In this document: piece by piece, positions 1-6,370 of the stretch | Position numbering within the stretch: the first letter of the stretch is position 1 | How the letters are laid out: each line of letters opens with the position of its first letter | Origin: an uncultured Saprospiraceae bacterium | Lineage (GTDB): Bacteria > Bacteroidota > Bacteroidia > Chitinophagales > Saprospiraceae | Assembly (NCBI GenBank): GCA_938039305.1 | Contig: CALHUZ010000048.1 | Location: forward strand, 1 to 8,965 | Length of the DNA: 8,965 bases | Direction of reading: 5' to 3' | Program-made: the position numbers and the translations under genes | The notes under the pieces: model-generated | What the model saw: the letters and a program-made list of their open reading frames with translations, nothing else | What the model was told of the DNA's origin: nothing | The model's database searches: none

Positions 1-1014
1 ATTCTACTTAAGAAAAATAGAGATGCATTTAGTGACATCACATTGACTCCAAAGTTCTGCCAAGGCCCTTTATCGCCGGATATCAAAACTACTCTAATGG
101 GCCAGACTTATGCTGCTCCATTTGGTATAGCCCCAGTTGGATTAACAGGTCTGATGTGGCCCCGCGCCGAACTACTACTTGCCCAATCAGCTAAGAGATA
201 CAACATTCCTGTTTCACTAAGTACCGTAGCCACTGAAACGCCAGAGACGGTTGGACCTCATGCTGGTGACTTAGGTTGGTTTCAGTTGTATGCGCCGAGA
301 GAAATGGATCTATGCAAAACTATAATAGATAGAGCATGGAGCTCTGGTTATCGCACCTTAGTCTTAACCGTTGATATCCCAATGCCCAGTCGAAGAGAAC
401 GTTCTAAAAGAGCAGGACTAGTGATGCCTCCTAAAATCACCCCTCACCTAATCTGGCAAGGCATCACACATCCGACATGGGCATATGAAACAATACGGAG
501 AGGATTGCCATCACTTAGGACGGTCGCCGAATATGCCGACTTTAGATCGATGATGTCTGTCGGTGCTTTCGTAGATGGACAAATGGGTGGTAACATGTCT
601 TGGGACTATGCAAGTCAAATCAGAGACCTGTGGAAAGGTAAGTTTATCATTAAAGGATTATTACATGCAGAAGATGTAGAAGCCTCCATAAAATTAGGTG
701 CAGATGGCATAGTCGTTTCTAATCACGGTGGAAGGCAATTTGATGGTGCTCCAACTGCCATAGATGTACTTCCAGAAATTGTAACTCAAGCAAAAGGCAA
801 AACAGCTATCATCATGGATGGTGGCATTCGAACTGGGCTTGACATTTTAAAATCAATACATCTCGGAGCCGACTTCGTATTACTTGGTCGTCCGTTTATA
901 TATGCCGTAGCTGCTTTAGGAAAGTATGGTGGCGATCATGCCATTGAAGTGTTAGCTGGAGACCTAAAGAACAACATGGTACAGTTAGGAATTTCTAATT
1001 TGAAGGACGCCTAA
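1..1014 (+). CDS. FMN-dependent alpha-hydroxy-acid dehydrogenase (L-lactate dehydrogenase-like), 5'-truncated by window edge
   Basis: This is an FMN-dependent (S)-2-hydroxy-acid dehydrogenase/oxidase of the LldD / glycolate oxidase / flavocytochrome b2 family, which oxidises a 2-hydroxy acid such as L-lactate to the 2-oxo acid. The frame is open from base 1, so a TTG at base 43 is not the true start. About 337 codons are present and roughly 40-50 N-terminal residues of a typical ~380-residue protein are missing. Visible landmarks are PFGIAPVGLTGL near the start of the barrel, WFQLYAPRE, LTVDIP, and FIIKG (the Lys that contacts FMN). The catalytic-base segment SNHGGRQ has its His at 724-726 and a substrate-binding Arg at 733-735. 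The FMN-phosphate segment DGGIRTG and then LLGRPF follow. The stop is TAA at 1012-1014. The family assignment is firm. The exact substrate and electron acceptor cannot be read from sequence, so I give no gene symbol. It converges with the next gene at a 16-bp gap. Confidence 0.93.
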   Translation: MLLKKNRDAFSDITLTPKFCQGPLSPDIKTTLMGQTYAAPFGIAPVGLTGLMWPRAELLLAQSAKRYNIPVSLSTVATETPETVGPHAGDLGWFQLYAPREMDLCKTIIDRAWSSGYRTLVLTVDIPMPSRRERSKRAGLVMPPKITPHLIWQGITHPTWAYETIRRGLPSLRTVAEYADFRSMMSVGAFVDGQMGGNMSWDYASQIRDLWKGKFIIKGLLHAEDVEASIKLGADGIVVSNHGGRQFDGAPTAIDVLPEIVTQAKGKTAIIMDGGIRTGLDILKSIHLGADFVLLGRPFIYAVAALGKYGGDHAIEVLAGDLKNNMVQLGISNLKDA

Positions 1015-1026
1015 ATTATAATTTAG
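1011..1026. terminator. Perfect 16-bp palindrome over the stop codon between convergent genes (possible weak bidirectional terminator)
   Basis: CTAAATTATAATTTAG is its own reverse complement and contains the TAA stop (1012-1014) of the hydroxy-acid dehydrogenase gene. CGC at 1008-1010 and GCG at 1028-1030 can extend the pairing if A1027 is bulged. It fills almost the whole 16-bp gap to the convergent secreted-protein gene. The stem is AT-rich and has no loop unless the centre opens, so termination is only a guess. The palindrome itself is directly visible. Confidence 0.35.
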
Positions 1027-1030
1027 AGCG

Positions 1031-1888
1031 CTACCCTTTCCCTTTGAACAATCGATTATCCATCTTCTTCTTTTGAGCTGGATCAAGTGCACCATCATTT
1101 ATCTGGGTAAAGAGCTTATCCACATAGTGCCATTTCCCATCTTTCCAATCATACCCTTTATAACTACCATCTGGCACTTTAGTCGGTCCTTGACCAGGTA
1201 TGCGTCCCTGAACCATAATGAGATTATCAAAGACCCATCGACTAGCCTCTTCTTCATACTTGACACTTGCGTTGCTATCTGCACTATAGATCATGGCTAT
1301 TCGTGCAGTTAACGCTGTCCTATCCGAAGGGTTCGTAAAAAGACCAACCTTCCCTATAGTCACTTGTTCGCCAGCAAAATTCAAGGGTTCTAATGTCTTC
1401 ACTTTAGTGAACTGATCTTTTATACGGTACGTCAGAGCGAAATATTGGTTTCCTCCTTCTGACGTTTTTAAAATTTTATAAATAAGACCACCCTCCCAGT
1501 TTTCGATAGGCAAGATATCATTGGAGTCATAACTTTTTCTTTTTCCAAGACTCCCTATCTCGTAGGTGGTATTAGAATCAGTCTGTAGATAACCTGCATA
1601 TTCATATTTGCCTTCGTCAAGCTTTACTTGCCAAGTGATCGTTCTAAATGTACGATCTTCAGCATATTGAATGCTGATCCAAGGCAAGTCAGTATAAGAC
1701 TTGTCAAAAGCACCTTCTGACCTTACATCCTCATCAAATAATTCTTTGAACTGTTGTGCTGCATAACTCCTATGTTCAGGATTATCAGCATTAATCATGG
1801 CGTCTGCATAAAAAGAGATAGTCTGACCATTGGCCAGGCTTACATAACTTATAAAACAGATTAGTGAGAAAAATCTTAGTATTTGCAT
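1031..1888 (-). CDS. Secreted protein of unknown function with N-terminal signal peptide
   Basis: I do not recognise a named family for this 285-residue protein. Residues 1-21 form a type I signal peptide: basic Arg5, hydrophobic run FFSLICFISYVSL, and an ANG/Q cleavage site. No Cys follows the site, so export to the periplasm or beyond is likely and a lipoprotein is not. The mature part is soluble-looking, rich in Tyr, Trp, Asp and Lys, with many alternating stretches suggestive of beta structure, and has no second membrane segment. The only Cys is in the signal peptide. The C-terminal region has a Gly/Pro-rich segment (GRIPGQGPTKVPDGSYKGY), then WKDGKWHYVDK and a lysine-rich tail. The start is ATG at 1888-1886. 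The gene lies 68 bp downstream of the redox-protein gene on the same strand with no clear promoter in the gap, so it may end an mdh-led transcript. Function is unknown. Confidence 0.8.
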   Translation of the reverse strand: MQILRFFSLICFISYVSLANGQTISFYADAMINADNPEHRSYAAQQFKELFDEDVRSEGAFDKSYTDLPWISIQYAEDRTFRTITWQVKLDEGKYEYAGYLQTDSNTTYEIGSLGKRKSYDSNDILPIENWEGGLIYKILKTSEGGNQYFALTYRIKDQFTKVKTLEPLNFAGEQVTIGKVGLFTNPSDRTALTARIAMIYSADSNASVKYEEEASRWVFDNLIMVQGRIPGQGPTKVPDGSYKGYDWKDGKWHYVDKLFTQINDGALDPAQKKKMDNRLFKGKG

Positions 1889-1898
1889 ATCGGATATC

Positions 1899-1910
1899 TT
1901 ATTGCAATAA
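1899..1910. repeat. 12-bp perfect palindrome upstream of the secreted-protein start
   Basis: TTATTGCAATAA is self-complementary and ends about 10 bp upstream of the ATG at 1888-1886 on the minus strand. It could be an operator half-site pair or a chance AT-rich palindrome. No -7 element on the coding strand lies nearby to favour an operator role. Confidence 0.3.
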
Positions 1911-1956
1911 CGAATCTACATTTGACGAAAGTGCCTCGGTTAGACTTATCATCTTG

Positions 1957-2490
1957 TTAAGAAATCTTACAGCAACTTGTTAGATCATCATAATCCGGAC
2001 GATCAGAAGCACTTCTATGAACATACTTTACGCTGACCTCACCGTCCTTAACTACAAATACTCCCGGCATCTGAAGACCATCACCTACTTGGTTACGCTT
2101 TAACTGAGTGATGTCTTTAGCAGCTAATTGAGCTGTTCTAAGCCATACCTTTAAACCGAATAACTGTGACATCTTGCCCTTAACTAAACCAAAATCTTCG
2201 TAGAATTTGCATTCAGGATCACTGACATGATCTATACCTATGAGATTGTAATCCTTAAAATACCCTTCTGCCACTTCCGGTTCCGACATGTGTACCAATA
2301 TGATCTTTACATTGCGCTTCTCGATCTCTTCCCGTACCAAGGCAATATCCTTCATCGCCTCCATACAAAAGATACAACCAAAATGACGCAAAAAGCCAAT
2401 CATCAAAGGCTGTTGCTTACTAAGACTTCCCACAGATTGTCCACTAGCCGTGATCATCTTATCCATAGTATCCTGGATCGAATAAGTCAT
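1957..2490 (-). CDS. SelL-related / AhpC-TSA-like thioredoxin-fold redox protein with CxxC motif
   Basis: This 177-residue protein matches the peroxiredoxin-like group that includes SelL (AhpC/TSA antioxidant family, PRX-like2). It has FLRHFGCIFC with a CxxC redox pair (Cys39, Cys42) after the first beta strand, a following helix MEAMKDIALVREEI, then a strand IILVHMSEP, and DPECKFYEDFGL. Later come MPGVFVVKDGEV, the equivalent of the cis-Pro strand, and the tail HRSASDRPDY. SelL proteins often carry selenocysteine in a UxxU pair; here both positions are cysteine. A vicinal Cys173-Cys174 pair near the C terminus is an extra possible redox or metal site. No signal peptide is seen, so it is probably cytosolic. 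I chose the ATG at 2490-2488; a TTG three codons upstream (2499) is possible. It follows mdh by 50 bp with no visible promoter, so co-transcription is likely. The physiological substrate is unknown. Confidence 0.85.
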   Translation of the reverse strand: MTYSIQDTMDKMITASGQSVGSLSKQQPLMIGFLRHFGCIFCMEAMKDIALVREEIEKRNVKIILVHMSEPEVAEGYFKDYNLIGIDHVSDPECKFYEDFGLVKGKMSQLFGLKVWLRTAQLAAKDITQLKRNQVGDGLQMPGVFVVKDGEVSVKYVHRSASDRPDYDDLTSCCKIS

Positions 2491-2508
2491 ATATCGCAAA
2501 CATGAGAC

Positions 2509-2530
2509 TTAGCATCTGTTCATATGCTAA
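2509..2530 (-). other. Hairpin between mdh and the redox-protein gene
   Basis: TTAGCAT (2509-2515) and ATGCTAA (2524-2530) form a 7-bp stem with an 8-nt loop between the mdh stop (2541) and the next start (2490). No T-run follows on the minus strand, so a classical terminator is unlikely. It may instead be an RNA processing or stability element within a shared transcript. Confidence 0.35.
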
Positions 2531-2540
2531 ATCAGGTGAA

Positions 2541-3476
2541 TTAAGCTTTCTTTCTCATCTTGTCAAAAGTCTTCATGACTTCTTTTACGTGACCTGCTGA
2601 CTTATGAAGTAACTTCTCTTCTCTTTTGTTCAGGTTGACTTCAAGTATTTTCCCGATTCCACTACGATTCAATGTCACCGGAACTCCTAAATAAACATCT
2701 TTCAAGCCATACTCTCCCTTGAGATTTACGCAACATGGGAAGATACGATTCTCATTTTTTACAATTGCCTCTACCATCTGAGCAGCCGCCGCTCCTGGTG
2801 CATACCATGCAGAAGTGCCCATCAACTTAACTAACTCTCCCCCACCTTTCTTCGTTCTCTCTACGATAGCATTTAGTTTATCCTTTTCAACTAATTCTGT
2901 GACAGGGATACCAGCCACAGTTGTATACCTAGGAAGAGGAACCATAGTATCTCCATGACCTCCCATCAATAGCGCTTGAATATCTTTTGGCGAAACACCA
3001 ATCTCTGTTGCTAAGAACGCTCTATAACGTGCTGTATCTAAGATACCAGCCATACCAAAAACTCTCTTGCGATCAAGCTTAGATGAAATATGAGCTGCGT
3101 ATGTCATCACGTCCAATGGATTAGAAACGATGATGATGATTGGGTTCTTTGACTTCTTAAGGATAGATGCTGTGACTGAAGTAACAATCTTAGCATTAGT
3201 AGAAATTAAGTCATCACGACTCATTCCGGGCTTTCTTGGTATACCTGCGGTTATAACTACGATATCAGACTTAGCTGTGTCCTTATAGTTATCAGTACCG
3301 GTAAGCTTCGTGCTGTAGTAATCAATCGGAGCTTGTTGCCAAGTGTCAAGTGTCTTTCCTCTTGCCATATCTCCTTTAAGATCAAGCAATACGATCTCAT
3401 CAACAATGTCTTTATGTGCTAATACATTTGCAACGGTTGCACCTACATTTCCCGCTCCTACTACTGTTACTTTCAT
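2541..3476 (-). CDS. mdh: Malate dehydrogenase (NAD-dependent, LDH-like type)
   Basis: MDH interconverts malate and oxaloacetate with NAD+/NADH in the cytosolic TCA cycle. The 311-residue protein is complete and of normal length for the LDH-like MDH group found in Bacteroidota and Chlorobi. Residues 7-12 (GAGNVG) are the dinucleotide-binding loop, and Asp32 at the end of the second strand favours NAD over NADP. The substrate loop IPRKPGMSRDDL has Arg81 and Arg87; Arg at the first of these favours malate over lactate. Asn119 (SNPLD), Asp147 and Arg150 (LDTARYR) and catalytic His174 (GGHGDTMVPL) are all present. The start is ATG at 3476-3474 and the stop is TAA at 2543-2541. There is no Shine-Dalgarno sequence. 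A -7 element (TATTTTTG) lies about 45 bp upstream. The gene is divergent from sucC and heads a likely leftward unit with the two genes below it. No key residue is missing. Confidence 0.97.
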   Translation of the reverse strand: MKVTVVGAGNVGATVANVLAHKDIVDEIVLLDLKGDMARGKTLDTWQQAPIDYYSTKLTGTDNYKDTAKSDIVVITAGIPRKPGMSRDDLISTNAKIVTSVTASILKKSKNPIIIIVSNPLDVMTYAAHISSKLDRKRVFGMAGILDTARYRAFLATEIGVSPKDIQALLMGGHGDTMVPLPRYTTVAGIPVTELVEKDKLNAIVERTKKGGGELVKLMGTSAWYAPGAAAAQMVEAIVKNENRIFPCCVNLKGEYGLKDVYLGVPVTLNRSGIGKILEVNLNKREEKLLHKSAGHVKEVMKTFDKMRKKA

Positions 3477-3521
3477 TTCTATACTTTATGATTCTTATCT
3501 AAATTCTTAATTCGATGGCTA

Positions 3522-3551
3522 CAAAAATAATCTTATTAAAACTATTCTAAA
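3522..3551 (-). promoter_or_regulatory. Predicted mdh promoter (Bacteroidota type)
   Basis: On the minus strand TATTTTTG (3529-3522) matches the Bacteroidota -7 consensus TAnnTTTG exactly. An upstream TTTA (3551-3548), 18 nt away, approximates the -33 TTTG. Transcription would start near 3515 and give a leader of about 40 nt before the mdh ATG. No transcription data support it here. Confidence 0.55.
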
Positions 3552-3578
3552 GGATTATATGGTAATTTATTGTCATAT

Positions 3579-3590
3579 TTCTTTAAAGAA
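3579..3590. promoter_or_regulatory. 12-bp palindrome at the centre of the mdh/sucC divergent region (candidate operator)
   Basis: TTCTTTAAAGAA is perfectly self-complementary. Its centre (3584.5) falls within about 1 bp of the midpoint of the 3477-3690 intergenic region, upstream of both predicted -33 elements. That placement suits a shared regulator, but no specific regulator can be named and AT-rich palindromes of this size also occur by chance. Confidence 0.35.
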
Positions 3591-3624
3591 GGTCCATCGA
3601 GGTAAACTAATATTTTCAATGCCC

Positions 3625-3646
3625 ATCAGACTTCGAGGTTTCTGAT
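3625..3646. promoter_or_regulatory. Inverted repeat ATCAGA-N10-TCTGAT over the sucC -33 region (candidate operator)
   Basis: ATCAGA at 3625-3630 and TCTGAT at 3641-3646 are perfect inverted half-sites separated by 10 bp, so their centres are 16 bp apart. The predicted sucC -33 element (3632-3635) lies in the spacer, where a bound protein would compete with RNA polymerase. The operator role is inferred from position only. Confidence 0.35.
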
Positions 3647-3663
3647 ATAAAACCATACATTTG
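3632..3663 (+). promoter_or_regulatory. Predicted sucC promoter (Bacteroidota type)
   Basis: TACATTTG at 3656-3663 is an exact match to the -7 consensus TAnnTTTG. TTCG at 3632-3635, 20 nt upstream, is an imperfect -33 element at normal spacing. The start site would be near 3670, giving a leader of about 20 nt before the sucC ATG at 3691. Confidence 0.6.
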
Positions 3664-3690
3664 CAGACATATTTTTCACAATACTGACAT

Positions 3691-4893
3691 ATGAATCTTC
3701 ACGAATATCAAGGAAAAGAAATACTCGCATCATACGGCGTTAAAATCCAAAAAGGAAAAGTCGCAGAGACTTTAGAAGAAGCTATCAAAGCTTATGAAGA
3801 AGTAACTGCAGCAAGTGGTAATAATGTAGTCGTCGTGAAGGCGCAGATACATGCAGGAGGCCGAGGAAAAGGAGGTGGAGTAAAGCTCGCTAAAAGCTTA
3901 GATGAGCTTAAGGAGCACGCTGGCAATATCTTAGGCATGATGCTAAAGACGCCACAAACTGCAGGAGGTCTTGAAGGACCGGGAAAGTTAGTGAGCAAGA
4001 TCTTAATAGCTGAAGACTCTTATGCACCAGACTTTGATGCATGTAAAGAGTTCTACGTATCCGTCATGTTAGACAGAGAGCGTCACCAGAACGTGATCAT
4101 ATATAGCACAGAAGGTGGTATGAATATAGAGGAAGTGGCTGAGCAGACACCTCATCTCGTACATAAAGAACACATCGACCCTACTTTGGGCATGCAAGGA
4201 TACCAGGCCAGAAAGATCGCTTTCAATCTTGGCTTGAGTGGTGCTGCATTTAAGGATATGACTAAGTTCATAAGCAATCTATATAAAGCATTTGTAGGAT
4301 CTGATGCTTCATTGTTTGAGATTAACCCATGTCTGAAGTCAGCTAATGATGAGATCATTGCGGTTGACACTAAAATGTCTTTAGATGAGAACGCACTGTT
4401 TAGACATAAAGATTTAGAGGCTCTTAGAGATATCACTGAAGAGGATCCAGTAGAAGTAGAAGCTAAAGAAGTTGGTCTTAACTATGTTAACCTTGACGGA
4501 AATGTAGGTTGCATGGTCAATGGTGCTGGGCTTGCTATGGCAACGATGGATATTATCAAACTAAGTGGAGGCTCTCCTGCTAATTTCCTCGATGTAGGAG
4601 GAACAGCTGATGCAGCTCGAGTGGAAGCAGCTTTTAGAATGATACTTAGGGATCCAGAAGTAAAAGCCATCCTGATCAACATATTTGGTGGTATCGTAAG
4701 ATGTGACCGAGTGGCTCAAGGTGTAGTAGATGCATATAAGAACATAGGCAATATCAATGTTCCTATCATTGTAAGGTTACAGGGCACTAATGCTGAGATC
4801 GCCAAAGAACTGATCGACAAGAGTGGTCTTGAAGTTCGCTCTGCCATCTTACTACAAGAAGCAGCTGACATCGTGAAGGAAGTCTTGGCTTAA
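3691..4893 (+). CDS. sucC: Succinyl-CoA synthetase (ADP-forming) subunit beta
   Basis: SucC is the nucleotide- and succinate-binding subunit of the alpha2beta2 or alpha-beta enzyme that converts succinyl-CoA, ADP and phosphate to succinate, CoA and ATP. The 400-residue protein begins MNLHEYQGKE, the usual family start. It has an N-terminal ATP-grasp domain with Lys50 and the glycine-rich loop GGRGKGGGVK (56-65), metal-binding ligands in the segment FEINPC (209-214), and Asp226. The C-terminal ligase domain carries GCMVNGAGLAM (273-283), GSPANFLDVGG and NIFGGIVRCD (330-339). It is slightly longer than the ~388-residue E. coli protein, with no sign of damage. The alpha subunit gene sucD is not in the window, so it must lie elsewhere. 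xseA starts 47 bp after the stop with no hairpin terminator between, so read-through into xseAB is likely. The ADP rather than GDP preference is an inference from bacterial homologues. Confidence 0.97.
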   Translation: MNLHEYQGKEILASYGVKIQKGKVAETLEEAIKAYEEVTAASGNNVVVVKAQIHAGGRGKGGGVKLAKSLDELKEHAGNILGMMLKTPQTAGGLEGPGKLVSKILIAEDSYAPDFDACKEFYVSVMLDRERHQNVIIYSTEGGMNIEEVAEQTPHLVHKEHIDPTLGMQGYQARKIAFNLGLSGAAFKDMTKFISNLYKAFVGSDASLFEINPCLKSANDEIIAVDTKMSLDENALFRHKDLEALRDITEEDPVEVEAKEVGLNYVNLDGNVGCMVNGAGLAMATMDIIKLSGGSPANFLDVGGTADAARVEAAFRMILRDPEVKAILINIFGGIVRCDRVAQGVVDAYKNIGNINVPIIVRLQGTNAEIAKELIDKSGLEVRSAILLQEAADIVKEVLA

Positions 4894-4940
4894 ACAGCCA
4901 AAGACATACGAGATTGATCATTTTATAAAACATCCGTCTA

Positions 4941-6167
4941 TTGGAATCATACAGTCTATTCCAACTTAATGAATATGTACGACGGGTTGTTGCGCTTAAT
5001 TTTAGGGAACCTCTATGGATCGAAGCAGAGATCGCTCAAATCAGAGATAGTAGAGGCAATCAATACATCGAACTTATAGAGAAAGATGAAGAAGGAGAAG
5101 CTGTCGTAGCACAGCTCAGTGGTGCCATCTGGTATCGGCAATTCCAATTTATAAAAAAGAAGCACGGAGAGCTTATTCATGACCTTTTAGAAGAAGGCAC
5201 TCAAGTTAGACTTAAGTGTAAGGTTGACTTTCATGAGCGCTATGGGCTCAAGCTCATCATAGAAGATATAGATCCTAAATTCACTTTTGGAAAGTTAGAA
5301 CTCAAGCGCCAAGAGATCATCAATAGACTTGAGGAAGAAGGCTTGATGGACCTCAACAAAGGAGAGATAGTGCCCTCCGTAATTCAAAAAATAGCAGTCA
5401 TCTCATCATCTAATGCTGCTGGATATCAAGACTTCAAGAATCAATTATTGAATAATGGTTATGGATACACATTCAAGATTGATCTTTATGATGGAGTTGT
5501 TCAAGGCGTTAATGTAGAAAGAGACACTGTAGCACATATAGAATCTATAAAGGCCTCAAAGACTAAATACGACGTAGTCTGTATCATCAGAGGTGGTGGC
5601 TCTAAGTTAGATTTGTCAGGTTATGACAATTATAAAATAGCAGAACAAATAGCCTTATCACAGATACCTTTTATCATCGGTATCGGACATGATATAGATA
5701 GTACTGTTGCAGATCTCATCTCATGTCTTTCTCTAAAGACGCCGACAGCTGTGGCTGATTATATCATCGATCGAAACATGAATTATGAAGCTCGCATAGA
5801 GCAGACTATGGCCAGCATACACAGGGCTTCCACTGCTTTATTGAGAAGTAACGAAATACAACTGAGTGCTGCAAAAGAGCGCATTAATATGCTTGTGAAA
5901 TCACAGTTAGCTGATGCCAAAAATAACCTAGAACTCAGCCAACAATTAATGGCAACTTCTGTCAAAACCTACCTGACAGAAATGAGTCACCAACATGAAA
6001 GGCTATCTCTTATGCTCGATGCTCATGACCCAGCACTGATCATGAAGAAAGGATATAGCTATATTAAAAAGAAAGGCAAGTTGGTGCAGTCCGTAAAAAC
6101 AATAAAAAAAGATGATAAGATCAGTATCCAACTTTTAGATGGATCAGTAGAAAGCATCGTCTCATAA
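4941..6167 (+). CDS. xseA: Exodeoxyribonuclease VII large subunit
   Basis: XseA is the catalytic subunit of exonuclease VII, which degrades single-stranded DNA from both ends to oligonucleotides, in complex with several XseB chains. Residues ~1-110 form the OB-fold DNA-binding domain (starting YSLFQLNEYVRRVV). The catalytic domain follows, with SSSNAAGYQDF (Asp164), IIRGGGSKLDL (Arg217), IGIGHDIDSTVADL (His250, Asp253) and TPTAVAD. These match the residues considered important in E. coli XseA. A helical region (~280-370) suits the XseB-binding coiled coil, and the C terminus has the GYSYIKKKGK beta segment. The 408-residue length is near normal. The start appears to be TTG at 4941: the only in-frame codons between the upstream stop (4926-4928) and it are AAC, ATC, CGT and CTA, and no ATG precedes the conserved OB fold. 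It sits between sucC (47 bp) and xseB (9 bp). Confidence 0.95.
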   Translation: MESYSLFQLNEYVRRVVALNFREPLWIEAEIAQIRDSRGNQYIELIEKDEEGEAVVAQLSGAIWYRQFQFIKKKHGELIHDLLEEGTQVRLKCKVDFHERYGLKLIIEDIDPKFTFGKLELKRQEIINRLEEEGLMDLNKGEIVPSVIQKIAVISSSNAAGYQDFKNQLLNNGYGYTFKIDLYDGVVQGVNVERDTVAHIESIKASKTKYDVVCIIRGGGSKLDLSGYDNYKIAEQIALSQIPFIIGIGHDIDSTVADLISCLSLKTPTAVADYIIDRNMNYEARIEQTMASIHRASTALLRSNEIQLSAAKERINMLVKSQLADAKNNLELSQQLMATSVKTYLTEMSHQHERLSLMLDAHDPALIMKKGYSYIKKKGKLVQSVKTIKKDDKISIQLLDGSVESIVS

Positions 6168-6176
6168 ATTAGAAAC

Positions 6177-6365
6177 ATGGCTAAAGCAAAATTCTCATAC
6201 GATAAAAGTTACGCAGAGCTTCAAGAGATTATCGAAGCGATCAATAGTGGCGATATAAGTATTGATGGGCTTCAAGACAAAGTGAAGAAAGCTCGAGAGC
6301 TATTAGAAGGTTGTCAGGCGAAGCTAAGAGCAACTGAAAAAGAGATTGAAAAAATTATAGACTAA
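6177..6365 (+). CDS. xseB: Exodeoxyribonuclease VII small subunit
   Basis: This 62-residue protein is the XseB small subunit, which forms a helical hairpin that binds the coiled-coil arm of XseA and supports its activity. It shows the family pattern FSYDKSYAELQEIIEAINSG at the N terminus, a turn at GDISID, and a second amphipathic charged helix (LQDKVKKARELLEGCQAKL) ending in a glutamate/lysine-rich tail. It is shorter than the ~80-residue E. coli protein because its ends are trimmed, not because the core is lost. The ATG at 6177 follows the xseA stop by 9 bp, so the two are almost certainly co-transcribed and possibly translationally coupled. The stop TAA (6363-6365) is only 5 bp from the end of the convergent aroK gene, leaving no room for a separate terminator. 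Confidence 0.93.
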   Translation: MAKAKFSYDKSYAELQEIIEAINSGDISIDGLQDKVKKARELLEGCQAKLRATEKEIEKIID

Positions 6366-6370
6366 TTAGA

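Noticed and set aside
43..45. TTG at base 43 as the start of the hydroxy-acid dehydrogenase
   Set aside because: The frame is open back to base 1 with residues fitting the family's N-terminal region just before it, so the gene continues off the left edge.
1073..1312. Plus-strand open frame opposite the secreted-protein gene
   Set aside because: It lies wholly within a longer minus-strand gene with a clear signal peptide, and shows no family features or start signals.
1917..1924. Exact TAnnTTTG match (TACATTTG) on the plus strand between the secreted-protein and redox-protein genes, which would drive antisense RNA into the redox gene
   Set aside because: There is no -33-like TTTG at 18-21 nt upstream (nearest TTTG ends at 1885, 31 nt away) and no gene on that strand, so a chance match is more likely.
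4921..4930. TTTTATAAAA between sucC and xseA as a terminator
   Set aside because: It is a pure A/T 10-bp palindrome without a G-C stem, so it cannot form a stable terminator hairpin.
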